From positions 1-6,960 of the forward strand of contig JAEWHY010000066.1 in assembly GCA_023387555.1 (NCBI GenBank): a stretch of DNA of 6,960 nt, given 5' to 3'. The notes under the pieces were generated by a model. The model saw only the letters and a program-made list of their open reading frames with translations, ran no database searches and was not told where the DNA came from. Below, piece by piece: positions 1 to 6,782 of the stretch; positions within the stretch are counted from its first letter, which is position 1; each line of letters starts with the position of its first letter. This DNA is from Pseudomonadota bacterium (lineage in GTDB: Bacteria > Pseudomonadota > Alphaproteobacteria > Rhizobiales > Xanthobacteraceae). Made by a program: the position numbers and the translations under genes.

Positions 1-87
1 TGCCGGAACCGTCTGGGCGCGTGCGATCAGCCGGTCATATTTTGCGTGCGGCCTCACCTCGGATAGAACCGCCTCGGTACTCGCCAT
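1..87 (-). CDS. pta: Phosphate acetyltransferase, N-terminal fragment (runs off left edge)
   Basis: Only the first 29 codons are present, from an ATG at 87-85. The N-terminus contains HAKYDRLIARAQTVPA, which resembles the start of the phosphate acetyl/butyryl transferase domain in alphaproteobacterial Pta proteins. That enzyme interconverts acetyl-CoA and acetyl phosphate in the cytoplasm; with acetate kinase it makes acetate and ATP. The Pta-like segment begins almost at once, so there is no room for the N-terminal MaoC-type hydratase domain of the bifunctional hydratase/Pta proteins. This looks like a short stand-alone Pta. A GAGG ribosome-binding site (97-94) lies 6 nt before the ATG. The start is 23 bp after the DUF3141 stop, implying co-transcription. 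In related bacteria this context often continues with acetate kinase, which cannot be seen here. The identification rests on a short stretch; the existence of a gene start is surer than its name. Confidence 0.72.
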   Translation of the reverse strand, partial: MASTEAVLSEVRPHAKYDRLIARAQTVPA

Positions 88-110
88 GGCATGCCTCGCG
101 ATAATGACCT

Positions 111-2336
111 TCAGGAATTTGACTGCCTGCGCGTCTGCGCCGTCTCGGGAGGCGCTTTCCCGCTCTCGAAAAGACCGACGATGCGCTGCATTCTTGCGGC
201 CGCCTCTCCGGTCAGGGCTCCAGCGGCGGACACGACCTCCTGGATCGCGGCGAGCGCGGTCTTTCGCTCGTTCGCATCCTGCGGCAGGAGAGACGGTATG
301 GCCGCGAGCGCGGCCTCTTCATCGATCAGCAACATGAAGAATTGCTCGCGGACCAATTGCTTGAACTGAGCGAGTGTCAACTTCTGATGATCGGTCGAGG
401 CCAGCCGCATTCGGCGAATGGTTTCGAAACTGCGCTCGTCCGCCGCCTTCCGCGCCGTTCCGATATAGAGCGCTGCACGCACCATGGCCTCGCGCAAACC
501 GCCGTGCCCGATCTGTTCGCGAAGTTCGGCGATCCGCTTCTCCACGAGCTGTCGATACAACGGGTTTTTCGGCGCCTTGCGCAGCGAGCGCTCGCCATTC
601 TGCGAATCGATGCCGCACGCCGCCTGCAGAGCCGGAGAGCCGTAGACCGCGAGGAACGTCGCCTCGGACATCTTCTCGAGCGCATCGCGCCAGGCATCGA
701 AGCCTTTCACGATCTGCTGCGACACCTTTTCCTGCATTGCCAGGAAGGCGTTGTTGCCGGCCACCGGCTTGCGCTCGGCGCGGACCCGCTCGGCCGCGGC
801 GTGGACCGAAGCCATGAGCGGATTGGCATCCGAGAACATCTCGTATTGCAGACGCAGCGGATGGTATTGCCGCATCCACTCCGCGACGACAGGATTGGCG
901 AACGAGCGCACGAAGGGCTGAGCATAGGCGCGATAAAGCGCGAGATTGATCTCGGACATGCGCGCCGCGGTCGCAAAACGGCGTTCGTCCTCGGCGTCAT
1001 TGCCGCCAAGCGCGCGGATATCGTCGAGGGTGCGGGTCTCGCAGCGCATCACCCAATCCCCGCTAACGAGATCAGAGCCCGACGCGTCCGGCGATCGCCT
1101 GGTGAAGGTCGCCTCGTAAAGCCCCGGCGGCAGGGTATCGATCAGGTCGATATTGTCGGAAAACTCGCTGTATTGCTTTCGGGCGACACCCGCGGAGACG
1201 AAAATGCCGAGGTGGCCGATTTCGTCGTGCACGGTATAGACGATGGTCTGGCCGTAGGCCCGGATCTGGTCGACGTTGTCGTAGAGGTCCAGTATCCAGC
1301 CGAGCGCCTGTGGCGGCGGCGTGATGTTGTCGCCCTTGGAGCAGAACACCACGATCGGCGAGCGGATGCTGCGGAGGTCGATCGCGGCACCATCCGCAGT
1401 CTTGATCTCGCCGGCAGCGAGCTTGTTGCCAATGAACAACTCGTCGACGATGAACTGAATTTCCTCGGCGTTCAGATTGACGTGGCCGCCCCACCAGCGT
1501 TCGAAGCCGAGATAGCGCTCGGCCTCGGTGTCGACCTTTGCGTAGAGATTGTATTGCTTGGTCCAGTATGTGTTCGCCGGATTCTGGTTCTCGAAATTCT
1601 GAACAAGGTTTGCGCCGTCGAACTTGCCGCCGCCGAGATCGCTGGTGAGCGCCGTGAGCCAGCTTCCGCCGAGCAGCCCGCCGGTGTAGCGCATCGGATA
1701 TTTGCCGCGCACGCCATCCCAATAAGACAGCGGAGAGCCCGCAACGATGATCGGACCGAACAGTTCAGGCCGGATCGCCGCCAGCATCATCACCGCCCAG
1801 CCGGCCTGGCAATTGCCGATGACGCAGGGTTTGCCGTCGGCCTGCGGATGACGCTTGATCACCTCGGCGAGAAACGCGGCCTCGGCGCGCGCGACGTCCA
1901 TGAGGGTCTGGCCGGGCACAGGCTCCGGCAGGAAGCCGATGAAATAGCAGGGGTGACCGGCACGCATCGCCATGCCGATCTCGCTGTCCGCCTTGAACCC
2001 GCCGATGCCGGGCCCGTGGCCGGCACGGGGATCGACGATGACGAAAGGCCGGGCGGTCTGGCTGATCTGGACATCGGCCGGCGGGACGATGCGCACCAAG
2101 GCGTAATTCGCCGGGCGATCGAGATTGCGGCCGTCCATGATGAGTTCGCAATCGAACTCGAGAACATGCGGGGCACGTTCGGCGGCATGCTCGCGATAGG
2201 AATTGCCGCGTTGCCGCATCACGTCGAGGAACAGGAGCGAGCGCTGCGCTGCATCGGTCGCGTATTCGCTCGCTGCGGTGAACCAATCGAGCATCGGCGA
2301 AGGCGCCTGCTCGGGACCGGACGGAACGGATGTCAT
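111..2336 (-). CDS. DUF3141 protein: PHA-synthase-like alpha/beta hydrolase with helical C-terminal region
   Basis: This 741-residue protein belongs to the DUF3141 family, often annotated as a poly(3-hydroxyalkanoate) synthetase-like protein. Its substrate is unknown. Residues 1-55 are mainly helical and 56-415 form an alpha/beta-hydrolase fold. The nucleophile elbow reads GNCQAGW (174-180) with Cys176, the G-x-C-x-G form used by PHA synthases rather than the serine of ordinary lipases. Asp336 (in SKGDNITPPP) and His375 (in HDEIGHLGIFV) fit the acid and base positions, so the triad looks intact. Residues 430-741 are helical and charged; about 612-720 looks TerB-like. No signal peptide or membrane segment is evident, so it is probably cytoplasmic or granule-associated. 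The ATG at 2336 is chosen over an in-frame GTG at 2360 because GGAGGAG sits 7 nt upstream of it. It is followed 23 bp later by pta, so an acyl-CoA or acyl-ester role tied to acetyl-CoA overflow is inferred. True polymer synthase activity is unproven, as the protein lacks the usual PhaC length and layout. Confidence 0.9.
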   Translation of the reverse strand: MTSVPSGPEQAPSPMLDWFTAASEYATDAAQRSLLFLDVMRQRGNSYREHAAERAPHVLEFDCELIMDGRNLDRPANYALVRIVPPADVQISQTARPFVIVDPRAGHGPGIGGFKADSEIGMAMRAGHPCYFIGFLPEPVPGQTLMDVARAEAAFLAEVIKRHPQADGKPCVIGNCQAGWAVMMLAAIRPELFGPIIVAGSPLSYWDGVRGKYPMRYTGGLLGGSWLTALTSDLGGGKFDGANLVQNFENQNPANTYWTKQYNLYAKVDTEAERYLGFERWWGGHVNLNAEEIQFIVDELFIGNKLAAGEIKTADGAAIDLRSIRSPIVVFCSKGDNITPPPQALGWILDLYDNVDQIRAYGQTIVYTVHDEIGHLGIFVSAGVARKQYSEFSDNIDLIDTLPPGLYEATFTRRSPDASGSDLVSGDWVMRCETRTLDDIRALGGNDAEDERRFATAARMSEINLALYRAYAQPFVRSFANPVVAEWMRQYHPLRLQYEMFSDANPLMASVHAAAERVRAERKPVAGNNAFLAMQEKVSQQIVKGFDAWRDALEKMSEATFLAVYGSPALQAACGIDSQNGERSLRKAPKNPLYRQLVEKRIAELREQIGHGGLREAMVRAALYIGTARKAADERSFETIRRMRLASTDHQKLTLAQFKQLVREQFFMLLIDEEAALAAIPSLLPQDANERKTALAAIQEVVSAAGALTGEAAARMQRIVGLFESGKAPPETAQTRRQSNS

Positions 2337-2474
2337 ACCTGTACTCCTCCACGCCTGCACGCGCGTGGTCGCGACTAAAGCACGAAGCGGCCGGTTCCGC
2401 TGCCTGGTCTCGGACGCCCTAGCGGACCATGGCGATCCATTCGGCGGTACTGTACTTAGGTGTAGTGTCGGAAT
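2337..2474 (-). promoter_or_regulatory. 138-bp spacer before the DUF3141-pta pair, probable promoter/leader
   Basis: This is the only intergenic stretch longer than 35 bp, so it is the likeliest place for a promoter of the DUF3141-pta transcript. No convincing sigma-70 -35/-10 pair or FNR/FixK-type box is visible. The upstream end holds a TAC-N6-GTA inverted element (2453-2464) beside a GTAC-T-GTAC duplication (2447-2455). Such arrangements can be operators of LuxR/NarL-type regulators, but that is a guess. Closer to the gene are a perfect 10-bp palindrome CACGCGCGTG (2358-2367), the palindrome GTCGCGAC (2368-2375) and a 5-bp hairpin arm pair AGCGG/CCGCT (2386-2401). None is followed by a T-run, so I do not call a terminator for the upstream transporter gene. 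Confidence 0.35.
2344..2350 (-). promoter_or_regulatory. Strong Shine-Dalgarno site of the DUF3141 gene
   Basis: On the minus strand this reads GGAGGAG, followed by a 7-nt spacer and the ATG at 2336-2334. It is the strongest ribosome-binding site in the window. It settles the start, because the upstream in-frame GTG at 2360 has no such site. Confidence 0.8.
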
Positions 2475-4223
2475 TCAGGATCGCTCCGGCCCGGCCGCCG
2501 TATTCCGGCGCCCGTCGGGACGCGTTGACAAACCTTCGCTTTCGGCGCTCCCGATCAGATCGTGGATCGTAACGGCACGATCAAGGCCTCCGACCTTGTC
2601 GCCGATGCCGTCGGCCCTCAAAAAATCGCGCACATAGCTATGCGCGCCGACGATCCGCATCGCGATGCCATGTTGGGCAAGTTCCGCGTACAGTTCATGC
2701 AGCATCCGCGAACCAGCCAGATCGATGAACGGCGACGCCGAAAGATCGCAGATCAGCATGCGCAGATCCGACAAGTCGTGGCGCGCCAGCCGGGTCCGGA
2801 TCGTATCGAGCACGGCCGCAGCATTGACATAAATGAGGGATGCTTCCGGCCGGACCGCAATCACGTTTCTTAATGCGTCATTATCCGGATGCCGTTCCAT
2901 ATCGGAGTAAGCCCTGGAGCCCGGAATGCGACCGAGAAAGGCCACGTGCGGACGAGATACCCGCATCAGCAGCAACGCAACACAGGCGAAGGCGGCCAAC
3001 AAAATGCCCTGCAGGATGCCCAGCAGCAGCACGGCAACGAGCGCAATCGTTGCAGCATAGAAATCGATGCGGCTGACGCGCCACATGTGCGCCAGTGCGC
3101 GAAAGTCGAACAAGCCGAGGATTGCGGTCAGTACGATGGCCGACAAAACGGCTTTCGGCAGGTTCGCGAGCAGGCCGGTCAGGAACAGAAGGCAGAGGGC
3201 CAGCGTGATCGAGGCAAAGATCAATGCCAGCGGCGACCGCGCGCCAGCCTTGTCGTTGACAGCCGACTGCGACAGTCCGCCAGCGACCGGATAGCCGTGC
3301 CCGAGCGCGGTCGCGAGGTTGGCAGCTCCGATGCCGAGAAACTCCTGCCGCATGTCGAGCGGATAGCCGTGCTTGGCCGCGAACGTCCGGCCAGCCGAGA
3401 CGCCTTCGACATAGGCCAGCAGCAGGCATCCCGCAGCGAGCGGAAAAATTCCTTCGACATCGCGCAATCGAAGCTCCGGCAGGGAGAGATTGGGCAATCC
3501 TGACGGAATTTCGCCGGTGACCGGCACGCCCTTTGCCGACAGGCCGAGCAGGCTCGCGATCAGGATGGCAAGCACGACCACCCCAAGCGCCACCGGACGG
3601 CCTGGGAACCATCTCTCACCGAGCAGCAGGAGCACGATGGCGGCGAATCCAATGGCCAGAACCGGAAGCTGTGCCTCGCCGAGCTGTCCGGCCAGCACAG
3701 AAAGCCGTTCGAGGAAGTTGTGCCCTCCTCCGGGCACGCCGATCAGGCCGGGAAGCTGCGTCAGGCCGATGGTCAGACCGGCGCCGATCTTGAACCCGAC
3801 CAGAATCGAATCGCTGATCAGCAGCGCGATGACGCTGAGACGGAGCAGCCATGACAGGACACTCAGCACGGCGACGGTGAAGGCCGCGAGGCTTGCGATC
3901 TGCGCATAGCGCTGCATATCGCCGTCGGCCATGGCGCCGACGCTTCCCGCGATCATCAGCGAGATCGCGGACGTCGGCCCCACCGCGAGCTGGCGCGACG
4001 AACCAAGCAGCGCGTAACCGATGCCGCCCAGCAGATAGCCGTAGATGCCGACCTGCGGCGGCAGGCCCGCGAGCGCGGCGTAGGCGAGTGACACCGGGAT
4101 CGCATAGGCCGCGAGCGTGACCCCGGCCACGATGTCATGCGGCAGCCATGCCGCGCGATAGCCGGAGAGCCATCCCCATGGATTCACTTTACCGCGGCGA
4201 GTCCCGGTGCCGCTCGGTTGCAT
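2475..4223 (-). CDS. SulP family inorganic/organic anion transporter with STAS domain
   Basis: This 582-residue inner-membrane protein belongs to the SulP (SLC26-like) family of secondary anion transporters, whose substrates include sulfate, bicarbonate and dicarboxylates. Residues 20-425 are strongly hydrophobic with many membrane segments. They carry family hallmarks: the first-helix region around AAYAIPVSLAYAALAGLPP (38-56), GSSRQLAVGPTSA (74-86), and HGYPVAGGLSQSAVND (309-324) followed by KAGARSPLA. A cytoplasmic STAS domain covers about 446-560, with DLSASPFIDLAGSRML at 493-508. The SpoIIAA phospho-serine position is a leucine here (D501-L502-A503-G504). The ATG at 4223 is chosen because GAGG lies 5 nt upstream; the upstream frame extension to 4313 would overlap the FNT gene by 68 bp and has an atypical Arg/Cys/Trp-rich sequence. 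It starts 22 bp after the FNT stop, so co-transcription is likely. Substrate cannot be read from sequence; the context favours a fermentation-linked anion over assimilatory sulfate. Confidence 0.9.
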   Translation of the reverse strand: MQPSGTGTRRGKVNPWGWLSGYRAAWLPHDIVAGVTLAAYAIPVSLAYAALAGLPPQVGIYGYLLGGIGYALLGSSRQLAVGPTSAISLMIAGSVGAMADGDMQRYAQIASLAAFTVAVLSVLSWLLRLSVIALLISDSILVGFKIGAGLTIGLTQLPGLIGVPGGGHNFLERLSVLAGQLGEAQLPVLAIGFAAIVLLLLGERWFPGRPVALGVVVLAILIASLLGLSAKGVPVTGEIPSGLPNLSLPELRLRDVEGIFPLAAGCLLLAYVEGVSAGRTFAAKHGYPLDMRQEFLGIGAANLATALGHGYPVAGGLSQSAVNDKAGARSPLALIFASITLALCLLFLTGLLANLPKAVLSAIVLTAILGLFDFRALAHMWRVSRIDFYAATIALVAVLLLGILQGILLAAFACVALLLMRVSRPHVAFLGRIPGSRAYSDMERHPDNDALRNVIAVRPEASLIYVNAAAVLDTIRTRLARHDLSDLRMLICDLSASPFIDLAGSRMLHELYAELAQHGIAMRIVGAHSYVRDFLRADGIGDKVGGLDRAVTIHDLIGSAESEGLSTRPDGRRNTAAGPERS

Positions 4224-4245
4224 TGCTGCCTCACTGCCTGACGGC

Positions 4246-5142
4246 TCAGGCCGGTGGCTTCTTTCGCAGATAGACAAACCAATAGACCGCAGCCACCAGC
4301 ACCGAACCGCCAACGATGTTCCCGGCCGTGACCGGTATCAGGTTGGCGAAGATGAAATTGTCCCAGGTGATGGCCGGAAAGTCGGCCGGTGACTTTCCGA
4401 TCGAAGCCCAGAACGACTCCGGCGCAGCCATCTTGATGAAGAGGCCGGCAGGGATGAAATAGATATTCGCTATGCTGTGCTCGAAACCCGCAGCGACAAA
4501 GGCGCTTATCGGCGGGATGACAGTCACGACCCGATCAATCGTGGTGCGCGCACCATAGCACATCCAGACCGCCAGGCAGACCAGCGCGTTGCACAGGATG
4601 CCGAGCACGAAGGCCGGCACGAATGCCAGCGAGGTTTTGCCGTTGGCGATGATGAGTGCGTTCAGGCCGACAGCGCCGCCGCCGAAGCTATATTGAGCCG
4701 AAAGAAACACCAGCGCCGCCGTCGCGATGGCGCCGAGAAAGTTTCCGCAGAAAACGATCAGCCAGTTCAGGGCCACCGCGCGGGTGGTCACCTTGCCGCT
4801 CGCCCAGGCCATGACCAGCATGTTGTTGCCGGTAAACAGTTCGGCCCCGGCGACGATCACGAGAATGAGACCGGTGCAAAACACCAGGCCGGTCAACAAT
4901 CGCATGACGCCGTAAGGCAGGGGCGCGGCGGCGCCGGGTTCGACCGGAAAGCCGGCAGCGCCTACGGTCGTCGCAAACACCGCGCCGAAGGCAATGAAGG
5001 CGCCTGCAAGAATGCTCAGAACGAACACCGCAAGCGGATCCATCGCAGCACGCGCAATGCCGCCCGCCTCGGCACGTTGCGCCATGGCGGACGGCAGGAT
5101 GGTCTCGATGCTGACGGGCTGTGGTGGCGCTCGTTCGTTCAT
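4246..5142 (-). CDS. Formate/nitrite transporter (FNT) family channel, FocA-like
   Basis: This 298-residue inner-membrane protein belongs to the FNT family of pentameric channels for formate, nitrite or related small acids. Six hydrophobic segments are visible (about 36-60, 82-108, 122-147, 172-197, 205-235 and 266-292). The family signatures are present: AGAFIAFGAV (46-55), GAELFTGNN (99-107) with Thr104 matching the FocA omega-loop threonine, Lys169 in NGKTS, and GFEHSIANIYFIPAGL (219-234) with the gating Glu221-His222 pair. NLIPVTAGNIVGG (267-279) fits the last helix. The gene is 13 bp after the AAE transporter stop and 22 bp before SulP, and pflA lies two genes upstream, so formate is the favoured substrate over nitrite. 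An in-frame GTG at 5166 would add 8 residues and overlap the upstream gene by 11 bp; I prefer the ATG at 5142, although its ribosome-binding site (AGGG only 2 nt away, or TAGG 12 nt away) is imperfect. Confidence 0.92.
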   Translation of the reverse strand: MNERAPPQPVSIETILPSAMAQRAEAGGIARAAMDPLAVFVLSILAGAFIAFGAVFATTVGAAGFPVEPGAAAPLPYGVMRLLTGLVFCTGLILVIVAGAELFTGNNMLVMAWASGKVTTRAVALNWLIVFCGNFLGAIATAALVFLSAQYSFGGGAVGLNALIIANGKTSLAFVPAFVLGILCNALVCLAVWMCYGARTTIDRVVTVIPPISAFVAAGFEHSIANIYFIPAGLFIKMAAPESFWASIGKSPADFPAITWDNFIFANLIPVTAGNIVGGSVLVAAVYWFVYLRKKPPA

Positions 5143-5155
5143 GGCCCTGCCCGGC

Positions 5156-6748
5156 CTAGCCTCCACCGATCATCAACAATCCGACGATCTGCACCGCGAT
5201 CACCTTCAGGATCGTCGCCGACGGGAAGATCATGGCGTAACCGATGTCGGGACGCTCGGTCGGCGCCATCCGTGTCGAATAGACGAGAATCGACGGATTT
5301 CCGGTCGCTCCCGAAGCCACGCCGACAAGGTCGTCGTAGGGGATCTTCATCAGGTAATAGCCGACGATCAACACGATCAGGACCGTGGTGAGCAGCACCG
5401 CCATGCCGATGAAGAACAAGGTGAAGCCGGATTCCGTCACCGTGCGCACGAACGGTTGGCCGGCATTGATGCCGACGGCGGCGAGGAAGATCGCGAGCCC
5501 GTAATTGCGCAGCACGATGTTGGCTGGCAGCGGCATCGTCCACAGCATCGGCCCGGTGCGGCGCAACCGGCCGAGAATGAGCGCGACAATCAGCGGACCG
5601 CCGCCGATGCCGAGCGTGACGGAGCCGACGCCGGGGATCGGGATCGGAACGAGCCCGAGCAGAATGCCCAGCACCATCCCGACGCCGAGCGAGACATAGC
5701 TGAACTCGGCCGCCGCCTTCACGCTGTCGCCGAAGACGTTGCGCACCTCCTGCTTGCGGTCCGGCGGCACCAGCACGCCGACGCGATCGCCAAACTCGAG
5801 CATCAGATCGGGACTTGGGACGATGTCGGCGTCGTAGCGGCGGACATGCAGCAGCCTGGCGCCGCCCGGCAGCGGCAATCGCGACAATGGGATTCCGACC
5901 ATCGCCGCCTTGCCGACGAACACGCGAATATAGTCGAGCGCAGCCCGATCCTGGACGAGCCGGCCGGGCTCAAGCTTCCCGAACTTCGCGGCCGCTTGCG
6001 ACAAGCCTTCCTCGGTATCGGCCACCACCAGCAGGGCGTCCGTTTCCGACAGGACGAGATCATCCATCGGCAACACGTTTTCCTGCTTGAGGCGCACCAT
6101 CGTGACGTGAACGCCGGCAGGCAGCTCGGCCGAGACACTGCCAAGGGTCTGACCCGAAGCAGCGCTTCCCAGCGTAATCTCACCCATGTGAAACCGTTGC
6201 GCCTTCGGCGGGAATTTCGGTTTGACCTGCCGGGTCATGAAATAGATGCACAGGATCGGACCAATCACGCCGAACGGATACGCAATCGAGTATCCGACCG
6301 ACGGATCACCGTTCTTCATGACCTCGAGCGCGGCCTGCAATGTCGCCGTGCTGGTCATCGAGCCCGCGAACATGCCGAGCGTATGGCCGATCTTGATGCC
6401 ATAGACATGGCCAAGACCGAGCGCGACCAGAAGGCCGGCGACAACCGCGACCAGGGCGAGAAAATTGTACTTCAGCCCCTGTGCGCCGAGCATGCCCTCG
6501 AAGAATTGCCGGCCGTAGAGGATGCCGATGCCGTAAAGAAACATGATCAGGCCGGTGAGGCCGATGGGTCCGACGATATTGGCCTTCGGCGAAAACGCGC
6601 CGATCGCCAAGCCGACAAAGAGAACCGCGCCGACGCCTAGCGAAAAGCCGCCGAGGTTGATCTGCCCGACCAGATAGCCAACTCCGACCGCAAGGAAGAT
6701 CGCGAGGATCGGCTGCGTCCCGAGAAGGTCGCGGGCAAAGTCCAACAT
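5156..6748 (-). CDS. Aspartate:alanine exchanger (AAE/AspT, YidE-YbjL) family transporter
   Basis: This 530-residue inner-membrane transporter has the layout of the AAE family. A hydrophobic AAEx domain (about 10-175) and its duplicate (about 352-525) flank two cytoplasmic TrkA-C (RCK_C) domains (about 186-265 and 268-348). The internal duplication shows in GSMTSTATLQAA (129-140) in the first half and GVASGATGNPSILVYS (476-491) in the second, both matching the family's G-rich TST/TP-type motif. Known members include AspT, which exchanges aspartate for alanine, and SucE1 of Corynebacterium, a succinate exporter. Substrate cannot be assigned here, but a four-carbon dicarboxylate is plausible beside pflA and a formate channel. 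The ATG at 6748 has a GGAG site (6760-6757) 8 nt upstream. It starts 34 bp after pflA and ends 13 bp before the FNT gene, so all are probably co-transcribed. Confidence 0.9.
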   Translation of the reverse strand: MLDFARDLLGTQPILAIFLAVGVGYLVGQINLGGFSLGVGAVLFVGLAIGAFSPKANIVGPIGLTGLIMFLYGIGILYGRQFFEGMLGAQGLKYNFLALVAVVAGLLVALGLGHVYGIKIGHTLGMFAGSMTSTATLQAALEVMKNGDPSVGYSIAYPFGVIGPILCIYFMTRQVKPKFPPKAQRFHMGEITLGSAASGQTLGSVSAELPAGVHVTMVRLKQENVLPMDDLVLSETDALLVVADTEEGLSQAAAKFGKLEPGRLVQDRAALDYIRVFVGKAAMVGIPLSRLPLPGGARLLHVRRYDADIVPSPDLMLEFGDRVGVLVPPDRKQEVRNVFGDSVKAAAEFSYVSLGVGMVLGILLGLVPIPIPGVGSVTLGIGGGPLIVALILGRLRRTGPMLWTMPLPANIVLRNYGLAIFLAAVGINAGQPFVRTVTESGFTLFFIGMAVLLTTVLIVLIVGYYLMKIPYDDLVGVASGATGNPSILVYSTRMAPTERPDIGYAMIFPSATILKVIAVQIVGLLMIGGG

Positions 6749-6756
6749 GGCAGTGT

Positions 6757-6760
6757 CTCC
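6757..6760 (-). promoter_or_regulatory. Shine-Dalgarno site of the AAE transporter gene
   Basis: GGAG on the minus strand, 8 nt before the ATG at 6748-6746. It lies inside the 34-bp gap after pflA. This gap shows no terminator-like hairpin, which supports read-through from pflA. Confidence 0.6.
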
Positions 6761-6782
6761 AGCTCAGAGGACATTCTCGCAT

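Noticed and set aside
342..2378. 678-codon open frame on the plus strand opposite the DUF3141 gene
   Set aside because: It is antisense to a well-supported family protein. Its translation is rich in Arg, His, Asp and Ala with no recognisable domain, as expected of a mirror frame in high-G+C DNA.
2386..2401. Hairpin AGCGG-N6-CCGCT as a terminator after the SulP gene
   Set aside because: The stem is only 5 bp, it lies over 70 bp past the stop, and no T-run follows on the minus strand.
4224..4313. Extended N-terminus for the SulP transporter from an upstream start at 4313
   Set aside because: It would overlap the end of the FNT gene by 68 bp and adds an atypical Arg/Cys/Trp-rich segment. The ATG at 4223 has a GAGG site at good spacing.
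4994..6640. 548-codon open frame on the plus strand opposite the AAE transporter gene
   Set aside because: The translation is an Arg/His/Asp/Gln-rich hydrophilic string, as expected from the complement of hydrophobic membrane codons. No domain or ribosome-binding site supports it.
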